Shown here piece after piece: positions 44,727 through 57,089 of a DNA stretch of 64,000 nt. Position numbers and translations under genes: made by a program. Origin of the DNA: Tricholoma matsutake (Eukaryota > Basidiomycota > Agaricomycetes > Agaricales > Tricholomataceae). Location of the stretch: NCBI GenBank assembly GCA_026075535.2, contig AP026543.1, forward strand, positions 7,874,001 through 7,938,000, written 5' to 3'. The notes below the pieces were generated by a model. The model did no database searches. It had not been told where the DNA came from and saw only the letters and a list, made by a program, of their open reading frames with translations. Numbering within the stretch: the first letter of the stretch is position 1; the number at the start of each line of letters is the position of its first letter.

Positions 44727-47300
44727 GATATTCGTTTGTTTCTGGAGAACGAGCAGTCCTTGCTTGAGAATGACCACCGAAATGACTTGAGATCTCATGT
44801 TGCGCTCACGGCACAGTCCAAAAATAGCAGCCCTACCAATATACCTATTTGCGAGAACTCTGTATGTGGAAAAAAGGGGCATACTAAAGCCTATTGTATT
44901 AAACCTGGGGGTGGTATGGCAGGGAAGACTGTTGAGGAGTCGAAGGCTGCTTGTAAAGCAGCACATGAGAAGAAGCCACTCGCTGCTAATCCTCCCAAGA
45001 TTCCCATTACAGTCAAGGATATCAACGGCCATGCATTTACTGTCATGGTGGATTTGGACACCACCCCTTCTCCTGCATCAGAATTTGCAGGCCTAGCTTC
45101 TGATCCTATACCCACAGGTTCTACTGACATGGACAAGTATGAGGGTTGGGTCGTCATTGAGGAGGAGCCCACTACCACAGTCAACTGGAACGACCATACC
45201 TCTACCCCTGTTGACAGCACACTCAATGTAGAGCCCCTCAACCAGACGCGCTGCTCAGTTCTCACTACTCATGATTTTCCTTTCATTATCGACTCTGGTG
45301 CAACGGTACATATCTCGCCTAACAAGTCCGACTTTTTCAACCTCCACCCCATTCCACCCTGATCTGTCAAAGGTGTTGGTGGTTTGTCTATAGCTGCTGT
45401 GGGTGTCGGTGACATAAAGTTAAGAATAGCCCGAGGCACATCAATTACATTATGTAACATGCTCTATATTCCAAATTTGGCAGTCTGACTAATTCCGGTG
45501 GGCACGCTGGTGGATGACTCAAATGCTGTTGCGCATTTTGATAGTGATACATGCTGGGTCACTGACAAACATACTGGAGCTAACATAGCCCATGGTTCAC
45601 GCATATCCAAGAAGCTTTACACACTTGACATCATTACAGCTTTGGTTGATCACGCATTTACCATACACAAATCTCCCAACCTCGAGACATGGCATCGCTG
45701 CCTTGGTCACGCGAATTACCAGTCTATCTGGGATATGGCTAAAAAAGGCACTCTCACTGGTATGCCTATTACATCCATTCCAAGACTGTCCAAATGTGAA
45801 TCCTGCGTGCTTGGTAAACAGTTGAAGACCCCTGTCCCAAAGAAGCATGAAGAGGGGCCAGGTCACAAGGCAACAAGGAGACTGGAGAAGGTGTGGGTCA
45901 ATCTGTCTGGACCCCATGCAGTTAAATTCCATACGGGGAATCTTTATGACATGGATATTGTAGATGACTATACTTCCTTTCTGTGGACTATACCGCTCCA
46001 TAACAAAGATGACTCTTTCTCTGAGTTACAAGCTTGGGAACTTGCTCAAGAAAATGAGACGGGACTCAAAGTCGGCACTTATATCACTGATAATGGCGAG
46101 CTTAAATCCCATGAGATGGAAAATTGGCTGAAGGCTCATGGTATGGGTCAACACTTCACAGCTCCACACACTTCTGCCCACATTGGCTGAGTAGAGCGCA
46201 TGCATAGAACATTGATGGCTAAGGCCCATACAATGTGTAAATATGCAGGATTACCCATCTTCCTCTGGGACGAGTTTTATCTCACTGCATCCCATCTACA
46301 TGCCAAGACCACCACTCATTCACTTGCAGGATCAACTCCTTGGGAACTTTGGTATGGCAAAAAACCTGACTATTCATATCTACAAGAAATAAGGTGCAAA
46401 GCTTTCCTCCTTATTCCAAAAAAGGATAACCCCAAGATATTTGAACATTTCATTGAATGCATCCTGATTGGATATGACTCAAGGTCTAAGTTGTACAGGT
46501 GTTATAATTGTACCACACGCAAAGTTCATAATTCCTATCATGTTAGATTCCTGGAAAGTCACGACAACCACCACCTGTGCCCACGGCGCTGGATGACGAT
46601 GATACCAATGACAATCCATGGAGCACACAGCCTTTTCTGACTCCTCTATCATTGAATAACGATGATGATGATGAGTCCTTTCATGACCCAGTGCAACCCT
46701 CGGCACTTACTCCTGATAATGCAGAACATCATTTGATGCTGCCCCAGCCCCATGTATGCTGATCCACCCGTGTACTGATACCAACAGAGAAAAATCCAAG
46801 TGGGGGTCCTGTCATCACTAGAACGGAAATTGCCATTTGTGAGTCTCAAGAGAGTGCCGCTCAAATCAAAGAGGCACGGCAGGAACATAGAGCAGCCAAT
46901 GTTGCTGCCAGATCAGATCAAATACCCGTCAATCATGATCATGATGTCATAGAAGATCTTTGTCAATCATTCAACAATCTTGATCTAGGTGATCAAGCAC
47001 ATCAACTCCAGGCCATGATCTCAGAGATGGTCAATTTTGATCCAGTATCACTTCAATTTGAGGATGAGCCAAAAACATGGGATGAGGCGAAGAACTCAGC
47101 TGACGCTGCATGCTGGGAACAGGGTTACCGTGATGAGCTGCAGTCCCTAGAAGAAATGGGGGTCTACAAATTAATACCACGTTCAGATGTCCCTCAGGGT
47201 AAGCACATCCAGAAGGGGAAACCTGTCTTCCACATCAAGCACGATGAAATTGGCACTGCAGTTAGATGGAAAGTATGGCTCATCTTCAGAGGTCACGAGC
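44727..47300 (+). pseudogene. Copia-F gag C-terminus, protease, integrase, start of RT
   Basis: Resumes in frame after CCAAG. CCHC ICENSVCGKKGHTKAYC; protease FIIDSGATVHISPNKSDF near 45282; GAG-pre-integrase WHRCLGHANYQS, CESCVLGKQ; integrase to about 46640 with YITDNGELKSHEM and FLWDEFYLTASHLHAKTTT. RT begins near 47000 (FEDEPKTWDEAKNSADA, GVYKLIPRSDVPQGK) and stops at KVWLIFRGHE, where the Helitron enters. TGAs at about 45361, 45487, 46188 and 46761 stand where Copia-A or -D keep Arg (for example AV*LI versus AVRLI). One frameshift near 46600. Confidence 0.92.
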
Positions 47301-47339
47301 TTATGACCCATGCCATTGTCATGGCATTCACTTGCTTCG

Positions 47340-48260
47340 CTTGCTCAGCCTGACTCCAGCATGGGCCAGCTTGCGTGTACATTACACAATGTTTCATCTG
47401 ACTGCAGCCATACAACTGTTTAGTTGAATTAAATTGATGACTAAAGACACCACACTCGTGTTGCTCATGTAGTGTGTTAGAGTAGTATGCAGCAAGTCTC
47501 AATAACTTGCCCTCACCCACCTAATTAATTAGTGGTTTAAGTAGTCTGGGGCATGTCCTAAAACCTACTGTTAGAAATTGGTATTGAGTGGTTAGAGACT
47601 TTATTGCAAACTTGTACTGCAGGCAATATAACTGTTTAGTTGAATTAAACTGTTAAGTAAAGACACCACACTTGTGTTGCTTGTGTGGTGTGTGTTGAAT
47701 AGTATGCCAGAGTGTCAATAAAAACAATTAACTGTTTAACTAAAGACTCAACACTTGTGTTGCTTGTGTTGTGTCTTGAATAGTATGGGAAGTGTTAAAA
47801 ATGTGTGATTAGAAATTGTTATTGACTTGTTATTGACTTATTACTGAGTTCATTACAAATATCTATTGACCTGTTATGTTGATTACAAATTGTTATTGAG
47901 TGATCAGAGACTTGATTACAAATATTGTGACCTCATTACAAAGTTGTATTGACTTGTTATTAACTTGTTGCTGACTTCATTACAAACTTGTATTGATATT
48001 GACTTGTATTGACTTGTTATCACAGACTTCATTACAAATTTGTATTGACTTGTTACTGATTCATTATAAACTTGTATTGACTTGTTATTGACTTGTTACT
48101 AACTTGATTACAAATATTTATTGACCTGTTACTGACTTCATTACAAACTTGTATTGACTTGTTATTGACTTGTTACACTTGATTACAGATATTTATTGAC
48201 TTGTTACTGATTCATTATAAACTTGTATTGACTTGTTATTGACTTGTTACTGCCTTCATT
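47340..48260 (-). repeat. Tandem repeats at the Helitron 3' side
   Basis: Two arrays. 47400-47800: three diverged copies of a roughly 100-bp unit with AACTGTTTAGTTGAATTAAA and ACACCACACTTGTGTTGCT. 47810-48260: degenerate short repeats of TTGACTTGTTATTGACTTG and TTCATTACAAACTTGTA. Non-coding. Confidence 0.85.
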
Positions 48261-48439
48261 GACATTCTATTTTGAAAACCTGCCCTCAAGTCTTCTCAAA
48301 TTAAAAATTTCAATCCCTTTATTCAATCCAAGTACATTTCAAAATCTATTTCTAATCAAGTCTAATTCTAAATGCAAATCTATGTTAATATCTATCTTAG
48401 TTTCCACTTCTTCCAAATATTTTCAGTTACTCACCTTTA

Positions 48440-51400
48440 CTAAACAACTCTATTCAACACTTCTTTGTAAACAATGTTGGCTGTTTTGCTATCAACTTTA
48501 TTTTCATTCAATACCACCTTTATTCTTGATCCAGAGGTACACCTTGAGAGTGCAACATAGAGCTGCCCATGTGAAAATACTGGTGTCCGCAAATCAAGTC
48601 CAACATGTGATACAGATTGGCCTTGTGATTTGTTGATAGTCATAGAAAATGCCAAACAAACTGGAAACTGATGTCGACAGAGGGGCACTGGCAAGTTCTG
48701 TGCTGAAGGCTCCAATGTGATGCGAGATATCAATACAACATTCCTGCAAACTTGGTATCACCACTAATAATCCTGCACCTCAACACCCTTGCTCTGGCTT
48801 CAAGCAAGATTAGCCGAGTTCCATTGCATAGACCCATTGAGACATCCAGATTGCGTAAGAGCATAATAGGACAGCCAACCTTGAGTGCAAGCCTGGAAAG
48901 TGGAAGGCCACTTGCTTTGAGAGAGTTTAGATACTCTGTTGGATAGGGCTGGTAGTTATGGAGCTCCTGCTCTCTCAAGGAGACTGTATCTGCACTGTTG
49001 AAATTCTGCTCTGCTCCAGGAAACTTGGTGAGGAGTAGAGTGTTGATGAGATCTACATTGTCATTTGTGCAGGATAGAATGGTCCTATCCAAGTAGTATT
49101 GATCTGGGTGGTTGGGTTGATCAATTGTTGGATAGGTAGCATTGATGAGAGCTTGCATGGTATTGTCATGGCAAAGGATATGCTGTGGAATTTCCAAGGT
49201 GTCTGCAGCTGTGCTAGCACCAATATGCAAGAGCCAGGCTGCATGTGCATTATTTTCAGGAGTCCTGTCAAGTCGCATGTTGTGCTGCAAGTGGTAGACC
49301 TTGATGCGCTGCCAGAGCACACTGCATCTGATGGATGAAGATATGATCTGCTCTCTGGTACCCCTTGGAATAACAGGTAGGGTCTGTCTGAAGTCACCTC
49401 CAAACAATCAGTGCTCCCTTGTCATTGTTGACAGAATCCATTGTGGCATCATAGACCTTTCTTTGGTGATGATTGAAAAGCTGGACATTGTGAGCAACAA
49501 TGATGGCCAACTGGTCAACATTGTAGTCCCTTTGTTCTGGTAAAAGCCTATTGCCTGGAACATCAATATGCCAATTGCCTGTGATGGCAGGCATGTCTGG
49601 AAATTGGCTGAGAAGCCTGTCTGATTTGATAAGAATCTTGTTGATGAGATGCAAGCCATACATGTAAACCTCCTCATCATCAAAGTTTGGATAGATGGCC
49701 TGGAGCTTGACTCTGAGGTCATCACAGATGTAATGTCTGAACTGCTGCCACAGAATGCCAGGAGATGTTGGATTGCAATGGAGAAGAATGATGGCAAAGA
49801 GTGATCTGAGAGATGAACCAAGTTGCATCTGACTTGCCTCTGTAAGACACTGTACCCACTCTTGGTCATCCTGCAAGAGACCCAATGCAACACATGCCTG
49901 CTTGAATGTGTCATGGACTATGCCATCAATTGTGCGCAAGTGCTGGAATGATGTTGCACCTGTGACCACAGTAAGGAGCATCCTGAGATAGAATCTCTCA
50001 CCCTGGGCAGGAGAAGCAACGTACATTCTGCCAATAGCAGGTTGACCACGCTGCCTTGGGCCCCACTGCTTCTTTTTCTGATCATAAACCCATGCTCAAG
50101 GAAAGTTTTGGTAGGTGATGGTGTGTGCTGCCTCATATTTTCTGTTGGCTTCAAACCAAGCAGTGAGACATGTGATCCTAGAAGTACCCCTTTCCAAAAC
50201 CTCATCAATGTTGTCCTCTGCAGTGAAGTATACAGTTTGCTCATCTGGGAGATGGACTGGCAGACGATAGACATGAGGGGACTCTGCATGCATGGCAAAC
50301 TCATTTATATGCCAGCAGCTTTCAACGGATCCAATGTAAGGTGCATCAAGATACTCCTTGATCTCATCTCTGTTTTGATCCATGATCTCAAGTGTGGTCC
50401 TGTCATGGCCTTTGTAGATGTACTTGTGAATGTACTTGACTGCCTCAACAGAAGAACAGATCTCAACATTGATGTGACAGTTGTATCTGAGAAATGAAGA
50501 AAGTGTCAATAAACATTTTGAAATTCAAATAAGAATTTCTTACTTTGCAGACAGATAAGGATTGTATGGGACAACATCCCTGTTGTCATAGACATGGCCA
50601 TTTTTCTCCACAGTTCTACCATTATTGGGTCTGGCATAATCTGGATAGCCATTTTCAGCAAAGAGAGTATGTTCCCTAAACTGTTTTGGATATCACTTGC
50701 TGCACTTTTTGTCTACCATGCAAGGAGCATTGGGTTTAGCATCACCACAGGGACCATGAAGCATGCAAGTGGTTACAGTTTCATACAGCAAAGGCTGTGT
50801 GATTGGATCAGGAAGTGAGCTGATACTATAAAGTCAATGTCATGGACATCATGTATTTTATCAGCAGGATCAAGAGATATAAGGAGGTGCATGTGAGGAA
50901 GACCTCTCTTTTGAAACTCAATGGTATGGATGTGTGCAGCCACTTTACCAAAAATGCCAATTTTTATATCCTTGAGCAAGGCATTCTTTTTCTGCTCAAA
51001 CACACGTGCCACAATATCTGGTCTGTCAGAGGCTGCTTGTTGTCCTCTATGTGCAGTAGAGCCTGCTTGTGGAGGTTCCTCCTGCAAGAGAGCATCCTGT
51101 ATTTCTGGCCACTTTGGATTGGCTGTCATAGTGAGAAAAATATCTGGCTTGTTGAATGCCTGACAAATGGCCATGGAATCCTGGAAGAGTTGATTCATCT
51201 GCCTTTCACTGCCTATGTGGGATGATGGAAGAATGATACGACTGCCATGATTTTCCAGATTGATGTTTTCATCATGGTCACCCATTGCAGCATCCCTCAA
51301 TCCAGAATAGACATCTGCCCTGATTTCTTTTTGGTGGTGTCTGATCCAGTTCAAATTGTTCTGCTCGATAGATGCCCAAGCATCTACAACATACTGTTGC

Positions 51401-53998
51401 AAGAGGTTTCCACCCCACAGCAATGGTGGCTGCTCTCCTGGCCTTGAATGCAACCGATAAGAATAGTAGCATCTCTGACTGACATTGGGAGCCCTTCTTC
51501 TTCCACCTGCACCTTGCTGTGCTGGTATATCCTTGTGCCAGCCATCTTCACCATGTGGAAATAGCAGCACATACTGCAGAGAAGAATAAGATGGATGCAA
51601 CTGGCTGATGCGCTGCAGGTCTCCACCATGCAACCTGAGAATAATGTCTCTGTGGTCAGACCGTTCCTCTGAGCCATCACCTGGAATGATAGCAGCAACC
51701 TCATCATTGGCAGTAGGCAGATTATATCGACGCAAATCCTGGTTCCTGTCTGCTCTAAGCCGTATAGTGACATTCTGTTGTTCATCAGCAGGCTTTTCTC
51801 TCATAATTTGAAAGGCCTGCTTATATAGAGGAACATAAGGATGTGTATCATGGAGCATGGCCTGGAGCTGAGTCATGATCACAGAGTCAAGGTTGTCATT
51901 TCATTGTTCACAAAGGTGAAGCTGTGCAATAGGATCATGGATGTAGAGTTGAGCAAAGACTGCAGGCTCTCCAGGAGGTGGCATGAGTGCTCCAGAAAGA
52001 TGGTGAAGATCACCTTGAATCTGAAAGCTGTATGGTCCTGATGTACAGGTTACAGCATGGTCCACCTTGACACCCAAAGATGTAAATGCAAATGCAGCAT
52101 TATACTGTCTGATGTTGGCTTTAAATTCCTTTGTCAAGGGACTTTTGCCACACAACAGATCTCGCAATGCAGCTGGAGCAGGTTGGAATGGTGGCAGCTG
52201 TATTTGTCCCTGTAAGCAGCAGCTTCCAAACTTTGGTACAGCTTGTGTAGACTTTGTCAGCTTTTCACAGTCAAAATGCAAGGCATGGCAGTGTGGACAC
52301 TCCACATTCATGGGTCCAATTGAATGTCTGTAAAGTGGCTCCTGATAAGGTACACAGGCTGGTGGTAATGGCCTTGCAGGTGCAGGTGGATGAGCTGGAA
52401 ATTGGAGAGGTGGCAATACAGGTGCATATGGTAATGGAGCATGTCCAAGTGGTGATGCAGGTGGATGAGGAGCTGGAAATTGGAGAGGTGGCAGCACAGG
52501 TGCATATGGTAATGGAGCATGTCCAAGTGGTGAGTGAAGGAGATTGCATTGGAGAAGGTGGCAATGAAGGTGCTAGCACTGGTGATGAGGATTGTGGAGG
52601 AGAAGATGGCAATGAAGCTGGAAATTGCAATGGTGACACTCTTCCAAATTCATCATATTCATCTGCAGGAGAAGAGGGAAATTGCAAAGGTGACACTCTT
52701 CCAAATTCATCATACTCATCTGCTGACAAAGGAGATTGGATAGGTGAAAAGGGAAACTGCAAAGGTGACACTCTTCCAAATTCATCATATTCCTCCTCCT
52801 CCTCAGATTCCTCCTCTTCCATTTCCCTCCTCAAAGCAATTTCATTATTCCTCTGCTCCTCATACTCAGCAGCCAATGCTGCAGCCATCTCTCTATCAGT
52901 CTCAATTTGGTTAGCCTGTGCAGCTACCTGTGCCCGACAATCATCAACCTGAGTACTGGACATATTGTTTGCCAATTGATCCAACCTCATCATTCTTTGT
53001 TGCAAATTCCTATCTTCAATAGATATGCATTGCAACTCTTCCTGCTCATCCATCTGGACCTGCTCCTCTACATGCCGTTCATTTCTCCACATCTGATGCA
53101 TGTCCTGAACCCACTGCTGTTGATGCCTATTGTGTTCCTGCAATGCTGCTTGTACATCAATATGCCTTGGTGGATCATGATATAGTGGTTCAACAACTAA
53201 AGCAGCTTGCATCTCAATCTCCTGATCTTCCAGCTGCTGTAAGTGTAGATAATACTGTCTAGGTGCCTCTGCTTCAGCAGCTTGCTCCTGCTCAGCAAGC
53301 TGCTGTAACATTCTCTCCCTAGCAGCAGCAGCCTCAGCTGTTCTCCTTTCCTCAGCCATCTGCTGTAACACTTCCTGCTGATATTGCCTGGCTGCCTCTG
53401 CCTGTTGTTGCAACTCCAGAATATGTGCATTGTAATCTGCATTTCTTTCCCTCAATGCAATATGTCCTCTATGCAGATTGTTAAATGCAGGATCAGCCTG
53501 AACACCTGAAATGGTATGCAATGGTCCCAATCCTCTCCCTCTCCATCTCCCTCTCCATCTCCCCCTTCTTGTGTGCAGTTGTGGTTCAGGTGGAATCACA
53601 GGAACAGGATTGGCCAATGGTGCATCCCACCCCACTGGCAGCTGAACTTGTGGTATAGCAGCTGCTACATTTGACCCTAACCCAACCATGCCAACACCAC
53701 TTCCCCTAGGAGCACTCCTGAATTGCATAGGTCCAGGTGCAACAACAGGCAGTGGGAATTCCCTTGGAGCATTCCAATCAGCAGGCATTTCTACCTGAGG
53801 TATTTGAGCACCCAATGCAGCTCCATAGTTCAGAGGGACAATGTCCTCAGAATGTGTAGACACTCTAATTCTGCTCCTCCTTTCATTAGGATTGGTCATT
53901 TGTAACCTTTCCAAATGGTCTGCAGCTCTAATTCTAGCCCTTTCACCTTCTGGAGTAGAAGGTCTATTCTGATTCCTGCAAAGACCATAAATCATCAA
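48440..53998 (-). pseudogene. Helitron Rep-PIF1 helicase gene, helicase core deleted
   Basis: Minus strand. 53998-52520: Gln/Glu-rich coiled-coil N-terminus, with three EYDEFGRVSPLQFP repeats. After a frameshift near 52525, 52497-51901 has ECPHCHALHF and FTSLGVKVDHA, the conserved pre-Rep domain. TGA (CEQ*ND) then Rep 51882-50570: FNKPDIFLTMTANPKWPEI, HUH motif LPHMHLLI near 50890. A 57-nt intron (50543-50487) precedes NCHINVEICSS and the tyrosine pair in KYIHKYIYKG. Helicase 50026-48440 keeps HHQRKVYDA, GGDFRQTLPVIPRG, VALKVG-like [21 protein letters not shown] and YVALSRC. But the joint SVNNDKGALIV/GGDFRQ at about 49412 omits Walker A and B. Further TGAs near 50723 and 50096. No active helicase. 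Confidence 0.9.
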
Positions 53999-54563
53999 TC
54001 ATTATAGGATTTAACAACACAGCTTACATTGTTTAATGAAAGTGTGCTCAATAACAATTGCTTAATAGCCAACAATAACAGTCTGTGCAACACAGCTGAT
54101 GTAAGGTCAACAACAACTCCTTAACAGGCAATTGAGATAACACTCACAGTATAACTCAACAATTTTGTAGTTCCAATTGCTCAATAGCCAATTGCAACAG
54201 TTTTTATAATGATAATCATAAATTTGCTTATTGATAATAGCTAGCAATTGTAATGGTATCACTATTATAGCCCAGCCCAAGTCTTGTGTGGAGGATACTC
54301 AACTGTAGTTGACTCTCTCTCCACATAGTAGGAATCAACATCTGTTTGGTCATGTTGTGCTCAGAAACCACGAGGTGTGAAAGTAGGTGTCCACTATATC
54401 GCGTCTGAAATGTTATGTAATCACACCTGCCTTTTGGGTAACTGTATAATGGGACGACGAAATTTGGAACTCAGCCATATTTGTCAGGATTGGTCAGACC
54501 TGACTAAGGCTGACCAATTTTACATAATCGTTCCCACGAAAAGGTTGTCCCATATGTTATAGA

Positions 54564-55893
54564 TGAGCAGATTTATGGGAAGGACTATACCAAAACTACC
54601 TCACCGACCGCATGCATGGAATCTTGGCACATTCTCTTACATATTGTGGCCTCTCTTGGATGGGATGCACAGCAAATCAATATAAAAATGGCCTTTCTCT
54701 ATGGCTTACTCCCAGATGTTGAAGTACAATATATGCAACCGGGAAAGGAGGACGGGGTGTGGCAACTCCAGCGTGGCTTATATGGCATGAAACAAAGCGG
54801 CCATATCTGGAATCAAACTCTCAATGCCCAGATGCTAGATTTGGGATTCACTCATCTATCTTGCGAATCTTGCATCTATTATCGCAAAACTGATGGTGGA
54901 ATAATTATCACTGCTGTGCACGTTGACAATTTTTTAGCCATTGCTGATTCCAAAGAGGAAAACGAGAATTTCAAGAATCAAATGCATGAGGTGTGGACCA
55001 TATCTGAATTAGGGATGGCACGTTTTATATGGGTATTGCTGTTACTTGGGACCGTGACACACACACTGTTGCACTTTCTCAGACGGCCCTTATTGACAAG
55101 GTTGTCAAACAATTCGAACAAAAGGACGCTTACCCAGTATCTGCTCCTCTTGAGCCCAGTTCGAAACTATGCCACACTGATCAACGGTCTCTCTCATCAA
55201 CCACCAAAAATGCTCTTCTCAAACTCCCTTACCGCTCTCTCATAGGGTGCTTACTTTACTTGGCGATTTCTACCCATCCAGATATTTCTTATGCAGTCCA
55301 ACAGCTCTCACAGTACCTAGATTCATATTCGTCTGAACACTGGGATGCCGCTATAAGACTGGTACGCTATCTTAAACTTCACCTGGGTGGCCACCTTCCC
55401 ATCACCTTATATGCATTTACTGACTCAGATTGGGCCAACTGTCTCAATACACATTGAAGTGTCGGCAGTTATGTTTGCTCTCTCGGGTCTGGTGCGGTCT
55501 CTTGGGCTGCTCGTAAGCAGAAAGTTGTTGCAGCATCCATGTGTGAGGCAGAATACATCGCAGCATTTGAAGCTGCAAAAGAATGCATTTGGCTACACAC
55601 ACATTACTTAATGCTATCAGTTACCAACAAAATATGCTTACAATTATCTCTTGCAATAACAATGCCACTAAAACCCTATCAGAGGACCCCCTACTCCACT
55701 CCCACATCAAGCACATTGACATCAAATATCATTTCCTGCGCAAGCGTGTCCAGTTTGGTGACTTAAATATTACCTATGTGAACACCCACAATAATGTTGC
55801 CGACATGTTCACCAAAGCATTGGATGCCAAACAATTCATACATCTCCGCAACTACCTTGGCCTTCACCATGCAAGGAGGAGTCTTCACAGTGA
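54564..55893 (+). pseudogene. Copia-F RT core and RNase H
   Basis: Resumes after the Helitron (EQIYGKDYTKTTSPT). RT: ESWHILLHIVASLGWDAQQ, MAFLYGLLPD, RGLYGMKQSGHIWNQ, VHVDNFLAIAD: the second catalytic Asp of the YVDD-type motif is Asn. A frameshift near 55020 precedes GIAVTWDRDTHTVAL. RNase H: DSDWANCLNTH*SVG (TGA 55455; Copia-A has THRSIGG), CEAEYIAAFEA, a frameshift near 55600, then NNNATKTLSEDPLLHS and NVADMFTKALDA, ending before the AGTGAGGAGGAG purine tract. Confidence 0.92.
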
Positions 55894-55900
55894 GGAGGAG

Positions 55901-56265
55901 TGTTGAGAATGCAAGTGCCTGCAGTCACAGCGCTGAGAATACACCATGAGTATCATTTTGATGTGTGCACTATATTTAGCCTTTCCCTTTGATGCATGTC
56001 TACAGTCCATTACTGAGCCTCCCCTTTATCTCTAATTCTCTTTGTTATACACAATACATATATATATATACAGTACATACTTTAGTTACCATGTCAGTCA
56101 CTTGTACAGAGACTGAGGTGAGCGCAGTTTATACCACTTACTTATATGCCTATACTTACTGTACCTATTAGACGATCTTATTTGTACTAGGTACAGTATA
56201 CATGAATATAGTCACTTGTACAGAGACTGAGATGATCTTATTTGTACTAGGATCACTTTTCTACA
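55901..56265 (+). repeat. Copia-F 3' LTR
   Basis: Pair of 37513-37877; same length. Preceded by polypurine GTGAGGAGGAG and followed by TSD CAAAA. Confidence 0.95.
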
Positions 56266-56694
56266 CAAAAATTCCAACTTATGCTGAAAAAACTCTGGAC
56301 CATCGCAAATGACGGATTCCATCACTACCATGACATTGTTTACTATATATAGTAATGTTTATATTCAATTTTGTATATTATTATATTTCCGTCAACCATA
56401 ATACAGCCATATTAGTACCCATACTGTACCGTCAGAGGTTATGGGCATTAGATATATGGATGGTATATGGTCTACCATATCCATCAAACTACCATGCATT
56501 GTATGGTCATGGCCATAATACGGATGGTGCGCAGCCCTAAGTGGCAGTCACAAAGTGGGTCAGTCATGATTTCATCAACATGTTCAATCCAGTTGCTTAC
56601 CACTACTGTTGATAGGCAGCCACTTGTCACAGCAATATTTTCAGACCTTCAGCCACCTCATCCACCTAACCCTAACCCTAAGATGTGTCAGTCT

Positions 56695-56880
56695 ACTTTG
56701 GCCATTATGGTGTTGTGTTCACAGAACATGGCACCGGAGGCATTTTCCAGCTCATGTTGTGATGACATGAGTTCATCTCATATCTTCGGCAGATCATCTA
56801 GCAATGATGTGCATATGCGGCCTCCAGTAGACACATGACACTGATCCAAGACAAGTTAGACAACTGATGTAAGCCATTGC
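56695..56880 (+). repeat. Right arm of inverted repeat (with 35861-36060)
   Basis: Encodes PEAFSSSCCDDMSSSHIFGR, SSSNDVH on the plus strand, matching the left arm peptide. It lies just upstream of the Plavaka-type transposase and may be its 5' exon or a neighbouring gene of the same element. Confidence 0.6.
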
Positions 56881-57089
56881 CCCAAAAATCGTGATTATAT
56901 TAGTCACTCGTGGAAAATGCCAGAACTTGTTCACATGTTGATTACATTGATTTCCTGTTGCCAGTGATAACCACAACACCAATTCTCCATGCCTCACAAA
57001 GTTGTCTGCACTTGTAGTGTCTGTTTTCACTTGACATATTTGGACTCCCATGGCCAAAATGTCCCTGGCCACCTTGTCAGTTCACAAAT

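Larger units (their letters stand above)
47301..54563 (-). mobile_element. Helitron, minus strand, in Copia-F RT
   Basis: 7.26 kb, coding on the minus strand. In element sense it starts TCTATAACATATGGG with host A just before it, the Helitron rule. The 3' end carries a 7-bp hairpin ATGCCAT-GACA-ATGGCAT about 10 nt from the terminus GGGTCATAA. That terminus is not the usual CTRR. CGAGC (47296-47300) and TGAGC (54564-54568) flank it, suggesting a short target duplication. Contains one Rep-helicase gene, broken, and AT-rich tandem repeats at its 3' side. Confidence 0.85.
37513..56265 (+). mobile_element. Copia-F, full-length Ty1/Copia element holding Gypsy-H and a Helitron
   Basis: LTRs 37513-37877 and 55901-56265 (365 bp each). 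TSD CAAAA at 37508-37512 and 56266-56270. Half-Met-tRNA primer site at 37878. Gag-pol is in three pieces: 38087-38674, 44727-47300 and 54564-55893, separated by Gypsy-H (TSD CCAAG) and a Helitron. Net length without inserts is about 5.4 kb. Confidence 0.96.
36086..56539. mobile_element. hAT-like element split by Copia-F (net ~1.7 kb)
   Basis: The left terminus is TAGGGCTGCGCACC at 36086 and the right terminus is its exact inverse ending at 56539. The 8-bp target duplication AGTGGCAG is at 36078-36085 and 56540-56547, diagnostic of the hAT superfamily. With Copia-F (37513-56265, plus CAAAA) removed, about 1.7 kb remains: 36086-37512 and 56271-56539. The ends are rich in CCATACTGTCA/TGACAGTATGG palindromes. 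It has no transposase and holds module 3. Confidence 0.88.

Noticed and set aside
47293..47520. Small ORFs at the Helitron 3' end as captured host gene fragments
   Set aside because: They overlap AT-rich tandem repeats and show no recognisable domain, so no evidence for gene capture.
56670..56691. CCTAACCCTAACCCTAAG, telomere-like repeat
   Set aside because: Only about two and a half units, in the middle of an inverted-repeat region with no telomeric or subtelomeric context; chance or a minor insertion scar.
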